DNA of 64,000 nt from Hymenobacter psoromatis (lineage in GTDB: Bacteria > Bacteroidota > Bacteroidia > Cytophagales > Hymenobacteraceae). A program made the translations under genes and the position numbers. The notes below the pieces were generated by a model. That model did no database searches. It saw only the letters and a program-made list of their open reading frames with translations, and was not told the DNA's origin. The stretch spans positions 1,736,001 through 1,800,000 of the forward strand of contig NZ_JAIFAG010000001.1 in NCBI RefSeq assembly GCF_020012125.1, in the 5' to 3' direction. Positions 33,718 through 41,691 of the stretch are shown here, piece after piece (position 1 is the first letter of the stretch; each line of letters begins with the position of its first letter).

Positions 33718-35058
33718 ATGAACTACTCCGAAACCCTGGCCTGGCTCTACGGGCAACTACCTATGTATCAGCGGGTAGGGATGGTAGGCTTCAAGAAAGG
33801 CTTGGGCAACACGGAGGCGCTGGCCGAAGCCCTGGGCCACCCCGAAGCCCGGTTCAGAAGTGTGCACGTGGCGGGCACCAACGGCAAGGGTAGCAGCTCG
33901 CACCTGCTGGCGGCGGTGCTGCAAAGCGCGGGCTACAAGGTGGGCCTCTACACCTCGCCGCACCTGCGCGAGTTCACCGAGCGCATTCGGGTAAATGGCC
34001 AGGAGCTGGCCCCCGACTACCTGGTAAGCTGGGTGGCCGCGCACCAGGACCTTTTTGCCACCATCGAGCCCTCGTTTTTTGAGATGTGCGTGGCGCTGGC
34101 CTTCGACTACTTCGCCCACGAGCAAGTGGACGTGGCCGTGGTGGAAGTGGGCCTGGGCGGCCGGCTCGACTCGACTAACATCATTACGCCGCTGGTATCG
34201 CTCATCACCAATATCAGCTACGACCACCAGGCGCTGCTGGGCAATACGCTGCCCGAAATTGCGGGCGAGAAAGCCGGCATTATCAAGCCCGGCGTGCCGG
34301 TCGTCGTCAGCCAGACCCAGCCCGAGGTAGCCGCCGTCTTTGAGGCCAAAGCCCGGCAGGAGGGTAGCCCCCTGCTGTTTGCCGATGCGCGCTACGTGGC
34401 CCGCCCTACCCCTCCCGCCGGCTTCGACGCCGCCGAGGGGGGTAGGGCCGGGGTGCAAGTGCTGGAACTGCTGTGCGCCGGCCAGCCTTACCTGGCAAAC
34501 GTGGCGCTGGGCTTGCTCGGCGACTACCAGCGCCTGAACCTGCCCGGCGTGCTGGCCACCCTCGATGAGCTACGGACCCAGGGCTTCGACATTCCCGAAA
34601 GTGCCCTGCGCCGGGGCCTGCGCGAGGTGACGCGCCTTACCGGCCTGCGCGGGCGCTGGAGCATTATGGGGCAGCACCCGCTGGTGATTGCCGACACGGG
34701 CCACAACGAGGCCGGCCTGCGCCTGGTGCTGGCCCAGCTGGCGCGGGTGCCCCACCAGCACCTGCACTTCGTATTGGGGGTAGTAAACGACAAGGACGTG
34801 ACCAAGGTGCTGGCCCTGCTGCCGCACGCGGCCACGTATTATTTCTGTCAGGCCAGCATTCCGCGGGCCCTCCCCGCCGAGGCGCTGGCCGCCCAGGCCG
34901 CGGCGGCCGGCCTCACGGGCCGGGCCTACGGCCCGGTGCCGGCGGCCGTGGCAGCGGCGCGGGCGGCGGCCAGCCCCGAGGACGTGGTGTTCATTGGGGG
35001 TAGCACCTTCGTGGTGGCTGAGGTTGAAGAATTGTACGATGAGGGCCTGCGGGCCTGA
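33718..35058 (+). CDS. folC: Bifunctional folylpolyglutamate synthase / dihydrofolate synthase
   Basis: 446 residues, normal length. Mur-ligase family enzyme that makes dihydrofolate from dihydropteroate plus glutamate and adds further gamma-linked glutamates. The P-loop HVAGTNGKGSSSHLLA (about 44-59) is followed by YTSPHLREFTERI. The metal and substrate motifs VVEVGLGGRLDSTNII and SYDHQALLGNTLPEIAGEKA match the family, and the C-terminal domain has VIADTGHNEAGLRL. It starts at ATG 33718 and is separated from the tonB unit by a palindromic repeat, so it may have its own promoter. Confidence 0.96.
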   Translation: MNYSETLAWLYGQLPMYQRVGMVGFKKGLGNTEALAEALGHPEARFRSVHVAGTNGKGSSSHLLAAVLQSAGYKVGLYTSPHLREFTERIRVNGQELAPDYLVSWVAAHQDLFATIEPSFFEMCVALAFDYFAHEQVDVAVVEVGLGGRLDSTNIITPLVSLITNISYDHQALLGNTLPEIAGEKAGIIKPGVPVVVSQTQPEVAAVFEAKARQEGSPLLFADARYVARPTPPAGFDAAEGGRAGVQVLELLCAGQPYLANVALGLLGDYQRLNLPGVLATLDELRTQGFDIPESALRRGLREVTRLTGLRGRWSIMGQHPLVIADTGHNEAGLRLVLAQLARVPHQHLHFVLGVVNDKDVTKVLALLPHAATYYFCQASIPRALPAEALAAQAAAAGLTGRAYGPVPAAVAAARAAASPEDVVFIGGSTFVVAEVEELYDEGLRA

Positions 35059-35145
35059 ATGGCTCAGTAGCACGCCTTGCTGAACATGTTGCGCCGTGAG
35101 TAGCGCCGCCTGTTCACTGCCGCGTGGCTACCTGGCGGCCAGCCG

Positions 35146-35153
35146 TAGTTTTG
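35146..35153 (+). promoter_or_regulatory. TAnnTTTG promoter element before trmB
   Basis: TAGTTTTG matches the Bacteroidota -7 consensus and lies 87 bases before the trmB start, in the 180-base gap after folC. There is no clear -33 TTG. Confidence 0.45.
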
Positions 35154-35239
35154 CAGCCCTTTGCGGCCCAGGCTGGCCAGCCAGGAATATCAGCCAGGCT
35201 ACCAAGCCCCCTGATAAGTGTTAACTGCTAACTGAAAAA

Positions 35240-35905
35240 GTGTCCCGCGTCAAACTCCACCGCTTCGCCGACAACGCTACCCGCCCCGACATCGTGGAGC
35301 CGGGCAAACCCGCTTTCGGCCAGCTGGCTGGCCGCTGGCGCACCGATTTCTTTCAGCAGGATAATCCGCTCGTGCTCGAAGTGGGCTGCGGCAAGGGTGA
35401 ATATACCGTGGGCCTGGCCCAGCGCCAGCCCGCCCAGAACTTCCTGGGCCTCGACATCAAGGGCGAGCGCATCTGGCGGGGCAGCACCCGCGCCGAGGCG
35501 CTGGGCCTCGCCAATGTGGGCTTTCTGCGCCTCATGGCTCACCAGCTCACCGCGCATTTCGCGCCCGGCGAGCTGAGCGAAATCTGGCTAACCTTCCCCG
35601 ACCCGCGCCCCCGTGACCGCGACCGCAAGCGCCGCCTTACCTCGCCGCGCTTTCTCAACATGTACCAGACGCTGCTGGCCGCCGGGGGGGTAGCCCAGCT
35701 CAAAACCGACAGTGAGGGCTTGTTTGACTATACCTTGGAAACGCTGGCCGCCCGGCCTGGCGCGCACATTGAGGTGCTGACCCGCGACCTCTACGCCGAA
35801 ACCGACCCCGCCTTTGCCGCCGCCCAGGCCATCCAGACGCACTTTGAGGGCAAGTACCGCGCCCAGGGCGTGCCCATTAAGTACGTGCGGTTCCGGCTGG
35901 GCTGA
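35240..35905 (+). CDS. trmB: tRNA (guanine-N7-)-methyltransferase
   Basis: SAM-dependent enzyme that forms 7-methylguanosine at position 46 of tRNA. 221 residues, GTG start at 35240. SAM motif VLEVGCGKGEYTVGLA (46-61), acidic residue GLDIKGERIW, and the family signature LTFPDPRPRDRDRKRRL followed by FLNMY; C-terminal YAETDPAF and TH(FE)GKY-type motif in QTHFEGKYRAQG. The TGA is followed at once by GGGGGTAGGGG. It converges on the TMEM175-like gene after a 14-base gap. Confidence 0.95.
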   Translation: MSRVKLHRFADNATRPDIVEPGKPAFGQLAGRWRTDFFQQDNPLVLEVGCGKGEYTVGLAQRQPAQNFLGLDIKGERIWRGSTRAEALGLANVGFLRLMAHQLTAHFAPGELSEIWLTFPDPRPRDRDRKRRLTSPRFLNMYQTLLAAGGVAQLKTDSEGLFDYTLETLAARPGAHIEVLTRDLYAETDPAFAAAQAIQTHFEGKYRAQGVPIKYVRFRLG

Positions 35906-35919
35906 GGGGGTAGGGGCAG

Positions 35920-36558
35920 TCAGGCCGGCCGGTGCATCTTCACGGAAGCCACGCCCCAGTAAACCCACATGGCATTGGTGAGGAAAACGGCCCCGAAGGG
36001 CGAGAACAGGGCCACGACCGCAATGCCCAGGTAAAGCGGGGCTGACACCCAGAGGTAGCCGAAAGGCGCGAGCATGGCCGGCGTTACCCCGCTTTTCAGG
36101 CGGTGGCCCCGGTAGCGGATAACGAGCCAGAGCAGGTTGAAGCTCAGGTTGACGGCCACGAAATAGCCGCAGTAAAAAATGACCCCGTAGGCCGCGGCCG
36201 GCGACTGCATGTAGCGGGCCAGCACGCTGGCCGGGTAGGGCACCCCCACCACCAGTAGCAGCAGTAGGCCGTTGGCCAGCATCACGGGCACGTCGGTTTT
36301 GCGCAGCAGCCGGAACATGGCGTGGTGTGAAATCCACATCAGCAGCACCGAGGCGAAGCTGTTGAGCACGGACAGGTATTCGGGCCACCGCTCCAGCAGG
36401 GCCGCCAGCAGGTGGTGGTTGGTCACGGGGGCCAGGTCCGGGGCCTTGAGGTCGAGGGCTAGCAGGGTGATGGCCACGCCAAAAATGCCGTCGCTAAAAG
36501 CTTCCAGGCGGCCGGTGCCTTCCTCCAGCACGGGCACGGCGGGTTCGTCAGTCTTCAT
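35920..36558 (-). CDS. TMEM175/DUF1211 family membrane protein
   Basis: 212 residues with six hydrophobic segments. The first helix carries RLEAFSDGIFGVAITLLAL, matching the FSDG signature that forms the selectivity filter of TMEM175 potassium channels. Bacterial members form tetrameric potassium-leak channels. The usual sequence is FSDxxFAIAxT; here it is FSDGIFGVAIT. Its ATG overlaps the TGA of the broken DUF481 gene by 11 bases, so the two genes were likely translationally coupled when the upstream gene was intact. Confidence 0.88.
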   Translation of the reverse strand: MKTDEPAVPVLEEGTGRLEAFSDGIFGVAITLLALDLKAPDLAPVTNHHLLAALLERWPEYLSVLNSFASVLLMWISHHAMFRLLRKTDVPVMLANGLLLLLVVGVPYPASVLARYMQSPAAAYGVIFYCGYFVAVNLSFNLLWLVIRYRGHRLKSGVTPAMLAPFGYLWVSAPLYLGIAVVALFSPFGAVFLTNAMWVYWGVASVKMHRPA

Positions 36559-37316
36559 CTTCGCTGGCTTCTTTTTCGGGCTTGAATATGTTGGTAATGG
36601 TAAGGCCGAAGGTAACCAGCAGGTCGCCCTGCCGCTTCCCGGTCAGCACCACGGTTTCGTAAGAGTACTGGAAGTTGGTGCGCAGGGCCACGTAGTGGCC
36701 CACCGGCAGCTCCAGGCCCCCCACGGGCGGCCAGCAGCAGGTTGTGGCCCTGCAAAGCCGGCTGGTAATTCAGCTCGTAATTGAGGCGCAGGCGGCCGTC
36801 GGGCACTACCTGGGTGCCGGCCAGAAACAGCTGCTTCCGCCACTTGGTAATGCTAGCCGAAGTGCCGCCGTAGTTCTCAAACTCGTGGCCCTCAAAACGG
36901 CTTTGTTTATAAAGGGTAGCTGCGCCGGTTGGCATAAAGGCGATACGCTACCCCAGCCCCACCTGGTAGCGAAAATCGATGCCGCGTTGCAGGCTCTTGG
37001 CCACGGCTCCTTCCAGAAACGGATACACTCGGTGCCGCTGCCCGTAGTAGAGAATGCTGCGCGAGGTCACATCGCTGGTAACCAGCTCATTATCGCGCCG
37101 CTTATACACGTAGGAGGTGGCCGAAAACAAGCCCCAGCGCGGCCCGTTTTCGGCCACCTCGGCCCGCGCCGACGTGATAAAGTCATTCACGTTGCCGCTG
37201 AGCAAAATGCCCGTCGCCGCCACCCGGTACTGCCAGCGGGTAGTATCGGCCTCATTAATCTGGCCAAAGCCCGACCGGGCAAAAAGCAGCCCCAAAAAGA
37301 GCCAGAGCAGGCGCAT
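36548..37316 (-). pseudogene. DUF481-like outer-membrane protein, broken by an in-frame TAG and a frameshift
   Basis: The gene begins at ATG 37316 with a signal peptide (MRLLWLFLGLLFARSGFGQ) and then DUF481 strands (WQYRVAATGILLSGNVNDF, RGIDFRYQVGLG). After Gly-Leu-Gly the codon is TAG (36950-36948) where Tyr (TAC) would be expected; the same frame then continues as RIAFMPTGAATLYKQSRFEG. Near 36732 the frame must shift once more, around a GTGGGGGGCC run, to read VGGLELPVGHYVALRTNFQY and on to a TGA at 36550-36548. The intact product would be about 255 residues. DUF481 proteins are small outer-membrane barrels. Two independent lesions make a real pseudogene likely, although sequencing error is possible for the G run. 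Confidence 0.75.
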
Positions 37317-37502
37317 GGCGAGGGGAGTAAGCCAGAAACCCGGAACGTAGTCGGCTGGCAGTGAGCAACAACCTGTAGCTCAGTTCGCGGTACTTTGCTG
37401 TCAGCAAACCTAGTAGCTTTAAGCTCCCGGCCAGTAATCCTGCCGTTTTGCGCTTCTGCCAGCGCCTCCAACCCGGCTTCCAGCCCGGTGAAGTCGCGGA
37501 GC

Positions 37503-38363
37503 CTACTTCATATCGCGCAGGATATCCTTGGCATTCAGCACGTGGCTGGCGGCTTCGTTGAGGGAGTTGAACACGTAGCGGACGCGGCCCTCGCCGTCGA
37601 GCACGTAGGTGACGCGGCCCGGCAGCAGGCCCAGCACGGCGCGGGGCACGGCGTACTGCTTGCGCAGCTGGCCGCCCGCGTCGCTCAGCAGCGGGAAAGG
37701 CAGCTGGTACTTCTGGGTGAATTGCTGGTGCGACTGCTCATCGTCGGAGCTGATGCCGATGACCTCCGCCCCGAGGTCGGTAAAATCCTGGTACTGGTCC
37801 CGAAACGAGCAGGCTTCCTTGGTGCAGCCCGAGGAGCCATCCTTCGGATAAAAATACAGCACTACCGGGTGGCCCCGGTGCTCGCTGAGCTTGAAAATGC
37901 TGCCCGTCGTGGTGGGCAGGGCAAAATCGGGGGCCAGGTCACCGGTTTGCAGGGCGTGCGTCGCGCCCTTGGCCGCCTTGGTGTTATAGGTCGAAACCGG
38001 GCGCAGGCTCACAGTGAGCGCCGGCTGATTGGGCGTGAGCTTGATAGTTTGGTCGCCATAGCCGGCGTAGCCTACCACCAGGGTATTGGAGATTTTGGCG
38101 GGCAGGTCGAGCGCGAAGCGGCCGTTGGCATCGGTGCTCACCGTGGTGGCCACGGCCCCTTTTACGGCGAGCGTAGCGCCCGGCAGCGGGCGGCCCAGGG
38201 GGTTGAATACGCGGCCCGTGAGGTGATAGCTAGTGGGCGCGGCTGGGGTAGCCGGCGGCAGTTGCATGGCCAGCAGGGGAGCGGCCTGGCTCGGTTTAGA
38301 GGGTTGGCCCTGCGCGGCCAGGGTAGCCACGCAGGGCAGCAGCAGCGTAAAGAAATAGCGCAT
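37503..38363 (-). CDS. Peroxiredoxin (BCP-like) fused to a carboxypeptidase-regulatory-like domain
   Basis: 286 residues. A Sec signal (MRYFFTLLLPCVATLAAQG) is followed at 45-120 by a CarboxypepD_reg-like beta-sandwich (GRVFNPLGRPLPGATLAVKG; STDANGRFALDLP), then at about 138-286 a thiol peroxidase domain of the BCP type (GDLAPDFALPTTTGSIFKL; VVLYFYPKDGSSGCTKEACS). The cysteines in CTKEAC are five residues apart, the arrangement of the atypical 2-Cys PrxQ/BCP class. It would reduce peroxides in the periplasm. The domain in front is normally found in TonB receptors, so the fusion is unusual. Confidence 0.85.
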   Translation of the reverse strand: MRYFFTLLLPCVATLAAQGQPSKPSQAAPLLAMQLPPATPAAPTSYHLTGRVFNPLGRPLPGATLAVKGAVATTVSTDANGRFALDLPAKISNTLVVGYAGYGDQTIKLTPNQPALTVSLRPVSTYNTKAAKGATHALQTGDLAPDFALPTTTGSIFKLSEHRGHPVVLYFYPKDGSSGCTKEACSFRDQYQDFTDLGAEVIGISSDDEQSHQQFTQKYQLPFPLLSDAGGQLRKQYAVPRAVLGLLPGRVTYVLDGEGRVRYVFNSLNEAASHVLNAKDILRDMK

Positions 38364-38691
38364 AGAAAGCGCAGGCTTGCCAGCTGGAAGGTGACGCTAT
38401 TGGCAAGAATGCGGGCGACCTACGTCCGGTCTTCGGCCGCCGGTTTGCTCCTACCCCCCGCAAAGGACCCAACGCTCGCCCAATGAAGCCCCGCGCTGGG
38501 CGAATCAAACGAAAATTGATGTGAAAGAAACGGTATTTCAAACAGTTACGAATCGATTGTCCGACTTGGTTGGGTTAGGTCAATCGACAAGACAGCAGGA
38601 TTTAACCCGAAAAGCTTTAGCCTACTTCAAGTACAGCACCCTAGGCAAGGGAGTGACAGTCAAAGGGGTAAAGGCCGCTGGCTACACTTTT
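38364..38691. other. Spacer of about 330 bases without a confident gene
   Basis: Lies between the peroxiredoxin start and the end of the TrpF-like gene. The part from 38521 to about 38690 is AT-richer than its surroundings and reads as MKETVFQTVTNRLSDLVGLG and onward from a GTG. The open frame only ends deep inside the antisense of the TrpF-like gene. It may be the remnant of an acquired gene. No promoter or hairpin was recognised. Confidence 0.4.
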
Positions 38692-39324
38692 TTAGTCCTC
38701 TTCCAGCGCCTCGAACACCGCTTCCAGCTCCGTGAAGTCACGCAGGCCGGGCTTGATTTCGTTGCCTCCTTCCAGGATGAGGCCGGCCGGGCGCACGGCG
38801 GCTACCAGGGCTGGCAGCGTGGCCGGGTCAAACGCGCCGCTGAGCCAGAGGGGGGTAGCGGCGGCGGCCGTCCGCATCAGCTGCCGGGTTCTGTCCGTAT
38901 CAGGTTTCAGCACCTTCGTCAATAACCTAAAGCCCGCGGGCAGTGCGTCACCGAGCCCGGCCGTCAGTTGCTGCCGATACGCGCCATCAAACGTGGAAAA
39001 CTGCGGGGTTTCGATTAAGGCCGGCACCAAAAGCGGCGTGCGGGCTAGGCCATCCGCTTGCGCGGTAAAACGCAGCAGCACCCGGCTCAGGCCGCACTCG
39101 GCCACCAGGCGGTTAATTTCGGCGGCGGGCAGGGAGCCAAATTCGCCAATCAACTCCACGCCGGCCACCCAGCCGGCCAGTTCCCGCACGGTGGCCGCGT
39201 CCACGGCGCCTGGCAGGGTAGGGTCGAGGGTGAAAATGAGGCCCTCGGCCCCCATGCCGGCGCAGTAGCGCGCGTCCGACAAATTATTGATGCCGCGCAC
39301 GAGCACGGGAAGAGTTAAGGACAT
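38692..39324 (-). CDS. TrpF-like (phosphoribosylanthranilate isomerase fold) protein, catalytic Cys absent
   Basis: 210-residue TIM-barrel protein resembling phosphoribosylanthranilate isomerase, which converts PRA to CdRP in tryptophan synthesis. The N-terminal strand reads VRGINNLSDARYCAGMGAEG where true TrpF has (K/V)xCGIxxxxDA: the catalytic Cys is Arg here. The C-terminal phosphate loop LILEGGNEIKPGLRDF is recognisable. No other trp genes are adjacent. It is probably a paralogue with a different role or none as an isomerase, so I give no symbol. Automatic annotation may call it trpF. The 38364-38691 spacer lies downstream. Confidence 0.7.
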   Translation of the reverse strand: MSLTLPVLVRGINNLSDARYCAGMGAEGLIFTLDPTLPGAVDAATVRELAGWVAGVELIGEFGSLPAAEINRLVAECGLSRVLLRFTAQADGLARTPLLVPALIETPQFSTFDGAYRQQLTAGLGDALPAGFRLLTKVLKPDTDRTRQLMRTAAAATPLWLSGAFDPATLPALVAAVRPAGLILEGGNEIKPGLRDFTELEAVFEALEED

Positions 39325-39475
39325 TTAACAGGTATCAAGTAACAGTTAACAGTCGGGCCGGCGACTTAAAGATGCCGTGCTACCGATTGGTTCGAGCACG
39401 CAAAGTTGCGGCCGACTGGTCATTTGGTACTTATTCCGCTCGTCGGGCCGACTGATAATTATTAACTGAAAAGAG

Positions 39476-39483
39476 TACCTTTG
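39476..39483 (+). promoter_or_regulatory. TAnnTTTG promoter element before mnmA
   Basis: TACCTTTG is an exact -7 consensus, 51 bases before the mnmA ATG. The region upstream is AT-rich (GATAATTATTAACTG), as expected for a promoter. Confidence 0.6.
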
Positions 39484-39533
39484 TAAAAGGTGCCAGCCGG
39501 AACATTCACTTCCCTGGGTGGCTTGCCTTTCTC

Positions 39534-40700
39534 ATGAACCCTACCCCCACCAAGGGCCGCGTCCTCGTGGCCATGAGCGGCGGCATCGACTCGTCGGTGG
39601 CCGCCGTGCTGCTGCACGAAGCCGGCTACGAAGTCGTCGGCATGACGATGAAAACCTGGGACTACGCCACGGCCGGCGGCTCCAAAAAGGAAACCGGCTG
39701 CTGCTCGCTGGACTCCATCAACGATGCCCGCGACATTGCCGTGCGCCTGGGCTTCCCGCACTACATCATTGATATCCGGGAAGAATTCGGCGATTTCGTC
39801 ATTGATAATTTCACCAGCGAGTACCTGGCCGGCCGCACCCCCAACCCCTGCGTGCTCTGCAACACCCACATCAAGTGGGACGCTCTGCTGCGCCGGGCCG
39901 ACATGCTGGGCTGCGAGTTCATCGCCACCGGCCACTACGCCCAAATCCGCCAGGATGCTGACTCCGGCCGCTTCATTGTGAGCAAAGGGCTAGACGAGAA
40001 CAAGGACCAAAGCTATGCCCTGTGGGGCGTGAGCCAGGCCAGCCTGAGCCGCACGCTGTTCCCGCTGGGGGCCATGCGCAAAACCGAGATTTACGACGAG
40101 GCCCGCCGCCGGGGCTTCACGGCCCTCGTTAACAAGCCTGAGAGCTACGAAATCTGCTTCATCCCCGATAACGACTACCGAGGCTTTCTGCGCCGGCGCG
40201 TGCCGGGCCTGGAGGCGCGGGTGGCCGGCGGCCGCTTCGTGGACCGCGACGGCCGCGACCTGGGCGCGCACGAGGGCTACCCCTTCTACACCATCGGGCA
40301 GCGCAAGGGGCTGGGCATCGCGCTGGGCTTCCCGGCCTACGTCACGGCCATCCGGCCCGGTACCAACGAAGTGGTGCTGGGTAATTACGACGAGCTGGCT
40401 AGCACCCGCACCACCGTGCACAAGCTCAACATGGGCAAACTAGCCAGCCTCGAAGGCCGCGGCCTGGTGCCGGCCGTGGTGAAGGTGCGTTACCACCACG
40501 CCGGTTCCCCAGCTTTCCTGGAGCAGGTGGGCGACGACCTCCACATCTACTTCACCGAGCCGGTGCACGCCATCACGCCCGGCCAAGCGGCCGTGTTCTA
40601 CGACGGCGACGACGTGCTGGGCGGCGGCTGGATTACGCGCCACGTCATCGGCGAGGTACCCGAGCCGGTGAGGGTAGGGGCGGGGGCCAGCGCCGTTTAG
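39534..40700 (+). CDS. mnmA: tRNA 2-thiouridine(34) synthase
   Basis: ATP-dependent thiolase that puts sulfur on the wobble uridine of Lys, Glu and Gln tRNAs. 388 residues. PP-loop LVAMSGGIDSSVAAVLL at about 11-27, catalytic Cys in NPCVLCN (about residue 102-108) and the second Cys in YEICFIPD (about 205). The C-terminal beta-barrel includes HEGYPFYTIGQRKGLGIALG. The domain order and length fit MnmA throughout. It stands alone with its own promoter and is followed by a lipoprotein gene. Confidence 0.96.
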   Translation: MNPTPTKGRVLVAMSGGIDSSVAAVLLHEAGYEVVGMTMKTWDYATAGGSKKETGCCSLDSINDARDIAVRLGFPHYIIDIREEFGDFVIDNFTSEYLAGRTPNPCVLCNTHIKWDALLRRADMLGCEFIATGHYAQIRQDADSGRFIVSKGLDENKDQSYALWGVSQASLSRTLFPLGAMRKTEIYDEARRRGFTALVNKPESYEICFIPDNDYRGFLRRRVPGLEARVAGGRFVDRDGRDLGAHEGYPFYTIGQRKGLGIALGFPAYVTAIRPGTNEVVLGNYDELASTRTTVHKLNMGKLASLEGRGLVPAVVKVRYHHAGSPAFLEQVGDDLHIYFTEPVHAITPGQAAVFYDGDDVLGGGWITRHVIGEVPEPVRVGAGASAV

Positions 40701-40786
40701 CCTGGTTTTTGTTTCTGAAAATTAGTACCTTGCCGGCTGGTAACTCAAGCAGTCGATAAGGTATTTTTTTGCCAATTATTTCTTGT

Positions 40787-41560
40787 ATGAATCTACGTTT
40801 TCGTGCTTTTGGCCGAGTTAAGGCAGCTCTCCTATCGCTGGGAGTGGCGGCGCTGGGGTTAGCCGGCTGCCGCCACGACGTGGTAGTAGTGCCCGCCTAC
40901 CCCGATTATTTCCCGGTAGTAGTGGGCACCTACCGCACCTACGCCGTAGTTGATTCGAGCTGGAAAAACCGGGTGCTGACGGTAGCTGATTATCAGCTGC
41001 GCGAGCGCGTGACCGAGCAGTTTGCCGACGCGGCGGGCCAGCCCGCTTACCGCCTCGTGCGCTCGCGGCGCGCCACCGCCACCGACGCCTGGGTGGATGA
41101 TAGCGTGCTGGTGGCGCAGCCCCTGCCCCGCGCCCTGCTGCTCACGGCCAACAACCTGCGCACCGTGGAGCTGATTTACCCGCCCGTGGCGGGCAAGGGC
41201 TGGAATAAAAACGCCTTCGGCGCCTCGCCCGATACCATTATTAACCTCTCCCGCTACTACACCAGCGCCGTGGGCGCGGCTTACACCACCGCCCCCGCCG
41301 GCGGCCAGGCGGCCAAAATCTACCCTGCCGCGGTAGTCACCTACGATATTTTCTCGGCCAACGACAACGACGGCCTCCGTCGCCAGAGTGGCTACCAGCA
41401 GGTGTACGCCCAGGGGGTAGGCCGCGTATTGCGGCGGCGCTACAGTTATTATTATTTCTACACTAACCCCGACGGTTCGGAGACGAATACGAAGGATAAA
41501 GGCATCATCCAAATGGGGGCCTCGCGCCGCGAAACGCTGGTGGAGACCGGGAGTTTTTGA
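40787..41560 (+). CDS. Hypothetical lipoprotein
   Basis: 257 residues from ATG 40787. A signal for lipidation ends in AALGLAGC, with Cys28. The rest shows beta-rich sequence (YFPVVVGTYRTYAVVDSSW; AVVTYDIFSANDNDGLRRQ) without a recognised domain. It may be a periplasmic-facing outer-membrane lipoprotein; no function is proposed. A TTG further up in frame (40769) would add only six residues. The TGA is followed directly by GGGGGTAGGGGG, then a family B palindrome, then the secreted subtilase gene. Confidence 0.7.
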   Translation: MNLRFRAFGRVKAALLSLGVAALGLAGCRHDVVVVPAYPDYFPVVVGTYRTYAVVDSSWKNRVLTVADYQLRERVTEQFADAAGQPAYRLVRSRRATATDAWVDDSVLVAQPLPRALLLTANNLRTVELIYPPVAGKGWNKNAFGASPDTIINLSRYYTSAVGAAYTTAPAGGQAAKIYPAAVVTYDIFSANDNDGLRRQSGYQQVYAQGVGRVLRRRYSYYYFYTNPDGSETNTKDKGIIQMGASRRETLVETGSF

Positions 41561-41579
41561 GGGGGTAGGGGGAAATCGG

Positions 41580-41662
41580 TTGTCCTGGCGAGTGTAGCGC
41601 GGCAATTGCACCCAAACGATTTCGTTCTGGGGCGATTGCCGCGCTACACTCGCCAGGACAAA
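41580..41662. repeat. Inverted-repeat element, family B copy 3
   Basis: TTGTCCTGGCGAGTGTAGCG and onward pairs with its complement across a loop of about 27 bases (arms about 28). The outer TGTCC and GCGAG differ slightly from the copies at 27541 and 33584, with matching changes on both arms. Confidence 0.85.
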
Positions 41663-41691
41663 CAATTCTACGCGAATAATTAAGCATAAAA

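Noticed and set aside
38521..38925. A 134-codon plus-strand gene overlapping the end of the TrpF-like gene.
   Set aside because: Its second half is antisense to a supported gene; only the first part might be a remnant.
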